The notes beneath the pieces are model-generated. The model had not been told where the DNA came from. It ran no database searches and saw only the letters and a list, made by a program, of their open reading frames with translations. DNA of 64,000 bases from Chondrus crispus (taxonomy: Eukaryota; Rhodophyta; Florideophyceae; Gigartinales; Gigartinaceae). Position 1 is the first letter of the stretch, and every line of letters begins with the position of its first letter. Both the position numbers and the translations under genes were made by a program. The DNA lies in the NCBI RefSeq assembly GCF_000350225.1, contig NW_005179068.1, forward strand, positions 130,938 through 194,937. Direction: 5' to 3'. Below are positions 50,588 through 61,367 of this stretch, in pieces.

Positions 50588-51260
50588 TGACCGATCCATC
50601 CTCGGAGAACTTCGATACGTCGTCGACAGTACCCGATGCGACGTTTATCACACCACAAACTTCCTCACTCGCCACAGCAAACAACCAAACCAAGCCCACT
50701 GGCACGCCCTCAAATGGCTACTCCGATACCTAAAGGGTACCGCCGGCAAGGCAATAACATATTACGCGAACACACTCCTCTGCTTGCGCACGTAAAGCCA
50801 TGCCGATTACGCCAATGCAAAAAGCCTCAAGTCACAAACAGGAATCATACACACGGTCGGCCACTCCCCCATCGCATGGACATCTTCTCCACAAGCCATT
50901 GTCGCACTATCAACCTGCGAGGCGGAGGACGTAGCCACCTCGCTAGCAGCTCAACAGACGCTCTGGCTATGCAGACTGCTCCGCCACATGCGCCAAAAAC
51001 AAAAACATCCGACAACGATCTTCATCGACAACAAATCAACAATCTAGGTAGCAGAAAGTTCCTCGCCGACGCGCCGACGCAAGCCCATCAATGTACGACA
51101 CCACCATCTGCAACACCACATCCAACGCGCCAACATCATACCCCAACAAATCTCGTCAGCGCACAACCCAGCAGACCTCTTCGCGAAAGCACTAGGCCCC
51201 ATCCGCTTCCAAGAGCTTTGCCAAATAATACAACCGAGCGCTCCCCGCAGCCATAACCCA
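50588..51260 (+). pseudogene. Copia RT end and RNase H fragment
   Basis: Reads SILGELRYVVDSTRCDVYHT, WHALKWLLRYLKGTAGKAIT, IVALSTCEAEDVATSLAAQQ, TTIFIDNKSTI and SAHNPADLFAKALGPIRF. A stop lies after LLCLRT and another within the DNKSTI region. It is the same element family as 31102-31560 and shares its LTR. Joined at its left directly to the gypsy D integrase. Confidence 0.88.
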
Positions 51261-51355
51261 CAGGAACACCCCAGCTCCACATCCACGAGCACTCATCAGC
51301 GTCCCCCGGGACTGACGGACCGCATCTCTTTTCATCAGACGCTGAAGTGTGCTCG

Positions 51356-51467
51356 TGTGACGAACCGCAAGGACAGACTGTCCATATCACAGTCTGTCCA
51401 CGACAGTATTTAATAGGAACGACGGCGACGACGAGTAAAGCCACCCCATGAGGATTACGATTCATCA
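51356..51467 (+). repeat. 3' LTR of the copia fragment, 112 bp
   Basis: TGTGACGAACCGC...GATTCATCA, reverse complement of the 30989-31101 copy. Unusually short for a copia LTR. Confidence 0.8.
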
Positions 51468-51969
51468 GCCTGTACAGGGAAACGATACTAAAAGGGGACG
51501 AGGCCTAACTAATTTACAGGAGTGTCTATCCGGTCAAGCGTTATAATAACATAAAAATCTGCGATTTTTATTTATTTTCAACTTTGATGGCCACGGTTTC
51601 AATTTTTCTTTTGGAGATTGACAAGTTTTATTTTTTGCAGTTGGGATCGAATACTGAAGTAGAAAGCCCTCAACGAAATGTTTCTATGCTACAGTACAAT
51701 ACCGGCATAAAATTAGCTTTAAGAAAAATGTTTACTGTTAGAGCATCCCCACCGGTTGGAGAATAGATGCGCAAAGAGCAAAATATTTTCAACACTTGTC
51801 ATTCAAATACTGGGGCGCATGTATAGGTGTAGTTGTTCACATTTCGCATTTTAGCTCCGACATCAACACACTCCACCGGTGTTGCCAGAGCTAAATGTAG
51901 AGACCCACTCAAATGGAGCACTCTTCATCGGAGGAATAGTTAAATCCTCCGGATTTCGGCTGGTCTGTG
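51468..51969. other. No gene recognised
   Basis: AT-rich spacer between the copia fragment and the copia E LTR. No coding or repeat signal I can support. Confidence 0.45.
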
Positions 51970-52550
51970 TGGCAAAAACCCCGCCTCAAAGCTGTTACAT
52001 TGCAAAGCTGATTAGATAGCTTGATAGGTGCTCGTCGGGAGCACTCCTTTAAAATGAAACTCGGACTGGACACCTACTCACCGATGTACGAAGGTACCCC
52101 CCGGTGGGCTTAAGGGACAGCTTTCACGAGGTGAACACTAGATCGGCTAGTTCGTTCTGAGGAAATACTTCTCGTTGATATTTTGTTGATGTTCAGTTGA
52201 TAATGGGTGAAGCTAATCCTCTAAGCTCACACGAACTCAGCCTTATATAGAGTTCTAAAATCTAAGCTGGTACAGGAAACCGTGGCTAAGTAGCTTGGGT
52301 GAAAACCTATACAGCTCAGCAAAATGCACAACTACCAATAAAACTACGTGTTAGGCAGTGGTTATAGCAAATGTAACCATTACAGCAAGGATAGTGTGCG
52401 CTGTATGTGTTGGCGAATTAAGGTTGCAACCGGTGTGCGGGCTGACAGCAAGGTACAGCACAGTACAGCGCCGTTTCTTACATGTCCTCGACAATTCCCG
52501 ATAATTCTAGATTACACTGGAAACTCCATACAATTCATAGTTCTTACACT
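51970..52550 (-). repeat. 3' LTR of copia E, uninterrupted
   Basis: TGGCAAAAACCCCGCC...TTCTTACACT. Near 52470 it contains the sequence agcacagTAcagcgcc, the intact target site that is occupied by pogo 2 in the other LTR. Confidence 0.9.
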
Positions 52551-52586
52551 GCAACCCCTTAAAAACCAAACACGTAGTCCTTAAAC

Positions 52587-53393
52587 TCATTCAATGCGAC
52601 GGAAGATCCATTGCTGAACTGGGTTCTTGTCGAAACCAGTTTTCACAACTTCCTCCAAGACCTTACATCTACTGACCTTTGTTAGTCCAGCAGCAATATT
52701 ATGCTCTGACAATACCAATCCCACGTTCGATGTCTCGTGCTTGTTGTAAGCTTCCCAAGATGCGGCTATATCGATCATCAAGCGCTTCTCTGTTGTGTGG
52801 GAGGCCTTTGTTATCACGTCAAACATCTGCTTGGAGTCTGTAAGCATTGTAATAAGAATCTTACGCTTGTAGAGTTTCTCCAATGTGTGGCGAATAGCAA
52901 ACACATCATCAAACCCTTCAGCGAACGCGTAGATCTCCCCTGCCATGATAGACCTTACGACAAGTTTGCATTTACGACTCGCGAAGTCCAAGACGTGACA
53001 CTTATCCGAGGCATCACATAGCAAGACGACATATCCAAGCTGCGACGAATGGTCGTCGTTGGTCGCGAAAGAGGCATCCGTGTATACTCGAAGGTGAAGA
53101 GTTGCAAGATCAAGTGGACCGTAGGTTAGAAAGAGGTCCAGCGATGATCTTACACGGTGTATAGCACAGTTCATCTCTACAACATGCCGCTTGGAGAACG
53201 TTTCTTCAGTGACTTGGGCTGATCGATTGATCGCGCAGCAGACATCGGGTCTGCCGTGAGCTAGACAAGCAAAAGATGCGCGAACTGATCTGAATCTTTC
53301 GAAGCTGACGTCTGTCGGAATCTTGCAAACCTTAGAGAGATGGTCTGGTTGCCCAACGGAGAACACTCGAGCTTTGCGTCCGTCAGCATGCAT
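52587..53393 (-). pseudogene. copia E RNase H
   Basis: Reads VSFERFRSVRASFACLAHGR, PDVCCAINRSAQVTEETF, LRVYTDASFATNDDHSSQLG (the Y-T-D-A-S RNase H start), MLTDSKQMFDVITK and EHNIAAGLTKV, the copia RNase H order. Separated from RT by a TAG at 53436. Ends WIFRRIE, 36 bp from the 3' LTR. Confidence 0.85.
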
Positions 53394-53435
53394 CCATGAA
53401 GTCCGAATTTGAGTTCCTAAAAACTCGACATTGTC

Positions 53436-54128
53436 CTATTCCCTGAGTCTAGAGTCAAACTTCAACAGCATGTCCTTAGTCAGCTCTTGAAAACGCTCAT
53501 CTCCGCCAAGTAAGCAGTCATCTATATATGCACCGAGAAGTCCTTCAACGCAATTAGTTCCGTTCTTCATGTAGAGTGCCGGATCAGTCTCGAGCGGAAC
53601 CATATGCAAATCGGACTTGACGTGAGTGTCTAAAGTGACACTCCAGTAGTCTCGTGCGTCAGTGATACCATATAGAGCTCTCAAAAGCCGAAGCAGTTCT
53701 TGGTCAGTGACCCCAAAGAACTTTTGATCCTGCTTCTTCGGCTTGAGGCAAATCTACCTTGTCAACTCCTCATCACTATGGAGATATGCCTGAGTAACGT
53801 CATGAGAGAAGATGCGAAAGTTTCGAAATGCACAGGTGGAAACTAGGATCTTGACCGAGCTCTGGCGCAATGTTGTGACATTATGGACAATAAAGGGCTT
53901 TTCGTTGTCCCTGTGTCCTTGAGCAACGTGGCGAGCTTTAGCCTTTTCCTTGTCAGTTCTTTTGCTTTTAAAAATGCAGACAAACCTCCCGCCGAGAATG
54001 TTTGCATCTTTCGGAACGTCCCATTGCTTTACCTTCATGAAAGTGCCTCTCGACGTCAGACCGTCCACTTCCTTTTGTTTCGCGGAAAGGAATGGCCCGC
54101 TATCTTCTCTTCGATCGCCTATCTTCAA
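53436..54128 (-). pseudogene. copia E reverse transcriptase
   Basis: Two pieces in line: 54128-53754 (VKQWDVPKDANILGGRFVCI, KARHVAQGHRD, SHDVTQAYLHSDEELTR) and 53684-53436 (MRALYGITDARDYW, LLGAYIDDCLLGGDERFQ). The catalytic Y-I-D-D is intact. A TAG near 53757 and another at 53436 break the frame. Confidence 0.85.
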
Positions 54129-54136
54129 GACTTCAG

Positions 54137-55126
54137 TCAGATAGTCGGCAGAGCTTCGTTGGACGGCTCAGAGGTATCACCATGATGCTTGAGATCCTTG
54201 AAGTTACCATGAATCCCCGAAAAGAACGTATTCGCGACAACCACGGCTGGATCATTAATAGAAGCACAACCGATGTTTGTACAATATTCGGGCACATTCG
54301 GAGCCTTGATCTGAGTTGAATCTGGGCACGACGGTTGCTCAGAATTAACGAAAGGTATCCTGTGCGGCTTGACCTTGTCAACAGAAAAAGTGCTGTGACT
54401 ACTGTTAACATCGAGGACCACTTGTTTCCCGTGACAGCTCAACACCCGGAAAGGTCCACGCCAATCATCCGGACGTTCACGATATACAAGTACATCACGT
54501 CCTGCTTCAATTTCCGAATTTGCTGCTCCAGGAGCATCACTTCTTCGTGCCGTAGACAGACAAGCTCTCGCAACATGCTTAACCATTTCTGACCTTGCGT
54601 TCTTCACCGCGTTCATGCGGTCGCGTTGTTCAGGCAAGTCTTTGGTCGCCAGTGGCATCCGCGGAAGTACGCCGAAAACGAGGAGCATAGGGCGGAGTCC
54701 ATTTGGTCCAGCAATTTCGTTCATGGACTTCACGGAAAGAGAGAGAGCATAGTCATGAGCTAGGTTAGGATGCTCAGCACGGACCTTGCGATAGATTTGG
54801 CGAAGGAAGGAGTGATACCTTTCTCCAGCACCTAGTGCATTACGGCTCTCGACTTCAGATTCATCTTGACGTATTCCGGCCTTCAAGAGCAAACTCTTCC
54901 ACCGTTCAGACGTGAACTGAGAACCTTGATCACAATGGACATTTTCAGAAAAACCGACATAAGAAATGACCCAGGAGCGCATATAGACATTCCAGACATC
55001 ATCTGCTGTTTCACCTTCGCTGAGGAATGAGGCAGCACTAAAGAGGGTGTCTTTATCGATGATATGCAAAGTCGATTTTCCATCAAGTTTCATCAAGTCC
55101 ATGTACACAGTTCTGTTGAATATCAC
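54137..55126 (-). pseudogene. copia E integrase
   Basis: An open 329-codon stretch: DLMKLDGKSTLHIIDKDTLF (first Asp of the core), GFSENVHCDQGSQFTSERW (second Asp), SRNALGAGERYHSFLRQIYR (Glu), then WRGPFRVLSCHGKQVVLDVN at the C-terminus. The zinc-binding N-terminus lies in a shifted frame to the right (about 55126-55330). This segment could still encode a core integrase domain. Confidence 0.85.
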
Positions 55127-55349
55127 GTCCTCATTGGGTAGAGCAACCCTGAAACGGGTAGGTGCTTTAGCAAGCCTCTAACATATAGCACAAGTCTGAG
55201 AGATGTCTTTCGAAGCGCGGTGAGTCTGCGGTGTTGCTTCGGCGTCCTCAGCTCTCTTCATCAGGTCGAAAACTCTGTCGGGATTGGCATGGAAAAACTA
55301 TGGATTTTAGTCAACTCCGAAGACGTGTACAAAACTGATGACTTCTAGT

Positions 55350-55750
55350 TTAGGTACAAATGCCCAAGATTCCGATCAAGGGGGAGTTTCCAACCATAAC
55401 TTTTGCTGAAGAGCAATTCACTAGCAACGTCGACGACAATTCTATATTCCGACATGATGTCTAGCCCCAGCAGTAACGGGACATTAATGTCGACCACGTT
55501 AACTGAGAGCTTTAGGTAGCCTACCTAAAGCTCTCAGTTAATTCGTATTCCCGTCTGTCATTTGCACTGAGTGCAAATCACAGACGAGAATACGATTTTC
55601 GAACAAACCCAAACTGACATGCGACTGTTTGCCAAACATGAAATTTCGATCACCTTCCTGACCTCTAAGCACCCGATCCTGACTCACGAAGCGACAATAT
55701 GCCTTTGGCTGTGGCATTCCGGTGACACTCTTTTGAGCTCCTGTATTCAT
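55350..55750 (-). pseudogene. copia E protease, split by an inverted-repeat insertion
   Basis: The N-terminal half reads NTGAQKSVTGMPQPKAYCRF, where the catalytic D-T-G is N-T-G, and continues to ENRILVCDLHS. The C-terminal half is GYLKLSVNVVDINVPLLLGL. Between them sit about 46 extra bases made of inverted copies of both flanks (55499-55594), which bring in a stop. The two halves read as one retropepsin when the insert is ignored. Confidence 0.8.
55499..55594. repeat. Two adjacent palindromes (X X' Y' Y)
   Basis: 55499-55541 is a perfect palindrome with 21-bp arms (TTAACTGAGAGCTTTAGGTA..., 1-bp spacer). 55544-55594 is a second palindrome with about 25-bp arms (CGTATTC...GCACT) and two mismatches. 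Each outer arm is protease coding sequence and each inner arm is its inverted copy. Confidence 0.9.
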
Positions 55751-56049
55751 GCAAGCTCCATGAAACTCTTCAGCTTGTAAACTAGAAAATGCTTCTAGTT
55801 CACGAGCATCCCAAGCATAGATTGATTCCGTGGTGTTAGAATCATCCGATCGTCTCTTATTGAGAGAAAGGCAAGGACTCAGTCCCTCAGAGGAAAATGC
55901 GGATGTTCAATATCGGTTTCTTCAGGAGCCGTGTCGTCCTCACATTCAGGATCCAACAATCCAACATCGTTTCCGTGACTCTGGTCAATCTCAAAGACCT
56001 GCCCCAAGTCGTACTTATCATCCGGATCATTCGTGTCCCCGGCGTCCAG

Positions 56050-57408
56050 CTAGAAGCATAGTTCATAGCGCACCATGTGAGAGGAAGGAGTCTGCTGGCG
56101 CTTCTGAGCGTAGTACTCTAGTCGGCGTTTTGCCGCGACAGCAGCATTTATGGCTTTTGGATAGTCACTTCTGCAGTGATTCGGTTTACCGCAATTGAAA
56201 CAACCCATATTTTTGAGTGGGTCATTCCTGCCAAATGTTTGTTTTGGTTGCTGTGCGTGATAACCTTGCGTAGGAGGTCGATTCCTAAGACATTGGTGTC
56301 TGTTCAGGTATTGCCCTTGACTTTGGTACATTATGCCGGAGAAGTCGTCTTCGTCCTTCGTAGTCTTGAAGTATACTGAGTCCCGAACCCTCGCTAGCTG
56401 TTCTTCCTTAGCAAGATGGATTGCAAACTCCAACTCACCGTATAACATCTAGAAAGACAGGTTGTGTGTAGCGATACGAGAAAGTGGTTCTGTAACCCAG
56501 ACATATCCGGCAACAGCTCTGCGAAGAAATTCCACCTTGTGAGCCTCGCCACGATGTGATTGCGGGACTTGCAGAGCAAGCTTTGCGATCACCTTGTACG
56601 TCCTCTCAAGAGCAGCAGAGGTTTCAAGTCCATCGGCGACAAACTTGGTCACACGGGGAGACGAGAGATAATTCTTGCACCGATCTTGGCGGACGCAACA
56701 ATTATACTATTTTTCAATCATCTCCACTGCTTGCGGGAACATCGCTGCGTATGACTCGACCTTGTTGTAGAAGCGCTTTGCATCACCAGTGAGTAGGTTA
56801 TGCATGTACTGAGGCTTCTGCGTGGAAGATAGGTCGTAGTCACTAGCGCCACGTGTGTAATCCGCAAAAAAGTCTTTGAAGAACTCTCCAACTGCTCCTG
56901 AAAACTGTCTCTCGTCCTTGAAACGCATTGCAATCTTATGAGCAAAGCTAGCATCGACGTTTGTAGTGTGAACGACGTTGGCAGACGGAGCGACAGCTTC
57001 TGGCTCATTGGTCCGCTTATTCTTTCCAGCTGCTACAAGCTCACGAGCAAATGTTTCGGCGATGTCCCGGTCTTCACCTTCGTCATAGAGGCTTGTTGCT
57101 AAGGTGAGAGGAATCCGACGGCTACTGTGCTGAGTGAGGTTGGCACCATTGGTGTCAAGCCAATTTCGAAGAGCACGGTGAGCGTACGGTGAAGCGTTGA
57201 TCTCATCACCAAATAGTACGGCCGGAGGGAACATCTCGGCTACTGTAGCTTTAAGTTCCTCTGAAGAAAGTGGTCCAGATCTGATTTCATCGCCGAGCAT
57301 GCGGACGGAGTTGATAAAGCTTGCTTGTGCCCGAGGTAAAGAAGCCATGTCCACCGCGTGGCAGAACAAGGCCTGATCCGACGGAGAAGCCTGCGACTGG
57401 GAAGCCAT
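56050..57408 (-). pseudogene. copia E gag
   Basis: ATG 57408 (MASQSQASPSDQALFCHAVD) opens a frame of 233 codons to 56707 (SFAHKIAMRFKDERQFSGAV, LLTGDAKRFYNKVESY). The reading then continues in shifted frames (LERTYKVIAKLALQVPQSHR) to a zinc knuckle CFNCGKPNHCRSDY at about 56200, whose last Cys is Tyr. One frameshift near 56700 and a stop near 56449 break it. Confidence 0.82.
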
Positions 57409-58243
57409 TTTGCTTCTATTCTATCAAAGACGGAGAAGACCAGGTTGGACGACGAAGGTGGATCAGTGGCAGTCTGAAGTCCATGGGCGACTTCCTTGTT
57501 CACTTGTCCAGGTCCGACTCTTGGCGTCTGCAGCCCTTGCAGGTAGATTCTTTGGAGTCCGACTCCCGACGCCTGCATCCCCTGCAGGTGGTTGAGGTCC
57601 GAACTCTGACGCCCGGCTACCGTGCGGGGCAGGATACGATTTCAGCGTTCTACCCTTCTCTGCGTTCTCAGATAAAGGCGCTTTCTGATCCTTACGAGAC
57701 TTCCTTAGAGAGGCTATACAGTAAACTGCATGACAGCCTTTAACCTCAGACTGATCTCTTGCAGGAACGTAGCATGACACCGTTTTAAAGCTTCACTACC
57801 ACTGGCAAGGCCCCGATCCAAACAATGCGACTTAAAGACAGTTCGCCACTCGCTACTGATCCAACAGCAATCAGCAGAAAAACCGTGAGGAAAGAGAGCG
57901 TTTTTGCTCCTAGCTCACCACCCTTCCCGTCCACCTCAGGCCCTGGCCACTCCACCAGCTCTTTCGAGCGACACCGTTATCCGCCTCAAAGAGACAGGTG
58001 GGGAGCGATGAGTCGAGCAAGAGATCTTGGTACACTGGCAACGCAACCCAGAAGTGTAATAACTCAGTGCCAAATCACGTTCAGATACCTGGCACTCCGG
58101 CCCACAGGTATTGAACACAGACATATTGTACCTGGCACTCTAGCTCACAGGATCTTTAACAGACAACTAGTACCTGGCACTCCAGCCCACGGGTGCTTAA
58201 ACCGAGACAGTATCTAATTTGAGTTTCGCTCGATTGCGCAACC
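57409..58243. repeat. copia E leader with short tandem repeats
   Basis: Untranslated region between the 5' LTR and gag. It contains direct repeats of TTGCAGGTAGATTC/CTGCAGGTGG type near 57530-57600 and four copies of ACCTGGCACTC.AGC.CACAGG type near 58080-58195. No coding sequence supported. Confidence 0.55.
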
Positions 58244-58739
58244 TGGCAAAAACCCCGCCTCACAGCTGTTACATTGCAAAGCTGATTAGATAGCTTGATA
58301 GGTGCTCGTCGGGAGCACTCCTTTAAAATGAAAATCGGATTGGACACCTACTCACCGATGTACGAAGGTACCCCCCGGTGGGCGTAAGGGACAGCTTGCA
58401 CGAGGTGAACACTAGATCGGCTAGTTCGTTCTGAGGAAATACTTCTCGTTGATATTTTGTTGATGTTCAGTTGATAATGGGTGAGGCTAATCCTCTAAGC
58501 TCACACGAACTCAGCCTTTTATAGAGTTCTAAAATCTAAGCTGGTACAGGAAACCGTGGCTAAGTAGCTTGGGTGAAAACCTATACAGCTCAGCAAAATA
58601 CACAACTACCAATAAAACTACGTGTTAGGCAGTGGTTATAGCAAATGTAACCATTGCAGCAAGGATAGTGTGCGCTGTATGTGTTGGCGAATTAAGGTTG
58701 TAACCGGTGTGCGGGCTGACAGCAAGGTACAGCACAGTA

Positions 58740-60779
58740 CACCCCAATACAGTAATTAGTGTGGGCGCGGATTTACTTTGAGCGCTCAAATACTGTTATC
58801 CACACTAAATGTTGCGCCGCAGCTGTCGCCGGCAGCGAAATTACTGCGATATAGTGACAGCGTGGGACCCTATACCAGAGGTTTAACGCTGCGCGGACGA
58901 GGACGGTATGTCCACCCACAACATAGAAGGTTCTCCGATTCTGGCTGCATTCGCACGACAATCGCGGCGTGTTGCGTCGGGGTCACAAGACAATGAAACC
59001 CCTGTATCGCTAGCTCGCGCAAAGCAGCCCCAATCGCCACCCCAAGGAGCTATTGCTCAAGGCGAACATTATCCCTTGGCGCAAACGACGCCTCCAACAT
59101 GTGCTGACAAACACACAACGCTTGAAAATTGTGCGTTGGATGATTGCCGATGCTGGAGTAATCACTCTGGAAGGTCTCTGTGCACGCACTGTCCGTCACT
59201 TCCCTAAATGTTTTAGGGGCAGCACGAATGCCAATATTATGCGAGCAAGCCGTTATTGGAGGGATCGCCTCAATGTTATGAGTGCCCATGAGCGTCACTT
59301 CAAGAACAACGGGCATACTTTTATGCATCCCACTCTTCGTGGGATCAAGAAACACTCTTCTGAGGCCCAATCTGGGCGTGGTAGAAAGCAGGCGCCCTGG
59401 GTTCGTGAGCTTTACGCGTATGTACTATCTGAGTTTGACCGCTTCCGCAAGAGTGGGGTTAGTTTTAACGCTCGGTTGTTGCTCACATTGGCACATCGTG
59501 TCATTATCGAAGATCAAAATGACTCTTTTGGCCGAACTACTCGTGACCATAAGACAGGAAAGCTGATCACAGAGCATGTCAACTCACGATGGATACAGCA
59601 CTTCATGCAATGCAACAACATCGTTAAGCGTTCTCAAACTGGCAAACTAATGTTATCAGATGCCAAGATAGAATTGGTCGAACGCGAGGTCGCTCATCAT
59701 CTTGGGGTACTTCACAGGGATTTTAGGTATGGAAAGGTGCAAGATGGAGATATCTTTAACGCCGACGAAACCCATTTTGTGATTAATATGCGTTCTCACT
59801 CTACGCTTGCTAAAAGAGGGGAGGAGGATGCTAAGTACGCTGATGTTGTCAGCAGGGATGAGGGAATGACTATGATGGTCATGTTATTCGGTGGAGTCCA
59901 CGGCATTGTTTGCACCCCATTCATTATCTTCAAGAATGACACGTCTTCATATCCTATCAGGGGTGTTCCTGATAACGTACCCGGCGCCTGTTATCGCTCT
60001 GGGCCAAAAGCGTGGATGGACCAACGAGTCTTTCTTGAGTGGTTGCGTGAAAGGCGTGCCATTTTGCCGCTATCAAATGAAAGGAAACGAATTCTTTACA
60101 TGGACAGCGTTGGGAGCCACGTTATCAATGAAGAAACGCACCGAGAACTGGAGAAACTGAACACGGAAGTCTGGTTCTTGCCGGAGAATGCCACAGACTT
60201 AGTTCAGCCGGCGCACAGCTTTGTCATACAAAAGATAAAATGTTTGTGGAGGGCCAAGTGGGACGACAAAAATGGAGCTTACCAGAAACAAAAGCTGGGC
60301 AGATCCGAGAAAGGGGTCAGGTAAGCTAGTCAACCCTGGCAAGAGCCATTTCTTGAAGATGGCGGCAGACGTGGTGCTAGAGTTTAATTCCAAGCGCGAT
60401 GAGGAAGGGCTACTGTACGCAGAAAAGGCGATGATACGCTGTGGGATGGCAACAAACGTCAACGGTCGGTGGGAGGAGTGACAGCGGTTCCCTCGGCTAC
60501 AAAACATAATAGCAAAGTACAGAAATAACTTTAACGGTGAGCCTGTTTCCCGGGACATCGACTTAGCGAGTGAGCGAACGGAAACTGATGATGATCAATA
60601 AAGCGTCGATGCACTCACAGTATTTAGAAGTATCCTCATCAGTGTGAGTCACACTACATTATCGGCCACAATAATTACTGTTAGGGCGATATTAGTGTGT
60701 CTCGCAGTAATTGTTGGGGAGGGCTCACTATTTTTTCCTGTAGAATAGTGTGGTACACACTAATTACTGTACTGGGATG
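58740..60779 (+). mobile_element. pogo-like transposon (pogo 2) inside the copia E 5' LTR
   Basis: Terminal inverted repeats of about 24 bp (CACCCCAATACAGTAATTAG... and its complement at 60756-60779) with two mismatches, flanked by TA at 58738-58739 and 60780-60781. The uninterrupted sequence in the other LTR (near 52476) proves the insertion and its exact ends. Related to pogo 1 but with a different end sequence and no minisatellite. Confidence 0.93.
58908..60601 (+). pseudogene. pogo 2 transposase, frameshifted, third Asp replaced by His
   Basis: Starts MSTHNIEGSPILAAFARQSR, like pogo 1. A shift near 59060 leads to the main frame (LTNTQRLKIVRWMIADAG, NIMRASRYWRDR, a helix-turn-helix region). 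The core has NADETHFVINMRSH (first Asp), ILYMDSVGSHVIN (second Asp) and DLVQPAHSFVIQK, where the third catalytic Asp of pogo 1 (KPCDSF) is His. A second shift near 60268 and a TGA at 60479 interrupt the C-terminus, which ends TDDDQ at 60601. Probably inactive on two counts. Confidence 0.88.
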
Positions 60780-60881
60780 TACAGCGCCGTTGCTTACACG
60801 TCCTCGACAGTTCCCGATAATTCTAGATTACACTGGAAACGCCTTATACTTCATAGTTCTTACACTCTGTACCGGCCATTA

Positions 60882-61227
60882 CAGGCGGGTCGCGATATAG
60901 TGCCATCTTTGTTAGTGATTGCTCCGGTGTAGTGCTACCATTCTGCGGGTGGCACGAATTTTGACCCAAAAACGAACGGTCTCCGGAGGGGCAGTTGGAT
61001 GGACGTGTGTACTGCCCGAGAGCCGCTGCCGCCGCGGAAAGATATTACGCAGTTACTAACTCGAATAGAGATTATGGCGGGCGGAAAAAGGCAGGGTCGA
61101 TGATGCAATTGGACATCGGCAAAAGTGTAGGCTGGCATTTATGGCTGCGAAAAAGAAGGAAGTCAGTGCAACGGTTCGGCAGCTACTAATAACAGAAAAG
61201 CATGATTAGACTTGAGTCTGTAGTGAA
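60882..61227. mobile_element. MITE copy 2, interrupted by copia F
   Basis: TA|CAGGCGGGTCGCGATATAGT matches the left part of 9196-9715 over about 345 bp. Homology stops at ...GTCTGTAGTGAA exactly where TGTAGGAGAG, the outer LTR end of copia F, begins. The rest of the MITE should lie beyond copia F, outside the window. Confidence 0.8.
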
Positions 61228-61367
61228 TGTAGGAGAGACTCAAGACCTTAGTCGTGTTTACTGTGGGAGGAGCGACGGCGGTGTTAAGTACCGGTGGAGC
61301 TATGTACACGTGTAAGATACGACAAGGAGTGGAGGGTGATCGGTGGCGGCATCAAGCGGGAGAAAAA

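Larger units (their letters stand above)
51970..60866 (-). mobile_element. Ty1/copia element (copia E), 5' LTR split by pogo 2
   Basis: LTRs of about 581 bp: 51970-52550, and 58244-58739 joined to 60782-60866. They differ at roughly fifteen to twenty positions by eye. Minus-strand order is gag, protease, integrase, RT, RNase H, which is copia order. Multiple stops and frameshifts. The candidate target duplication is ctgtg/ctgta (one mismatch), so it is uncertain. Confidence 0.9.
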
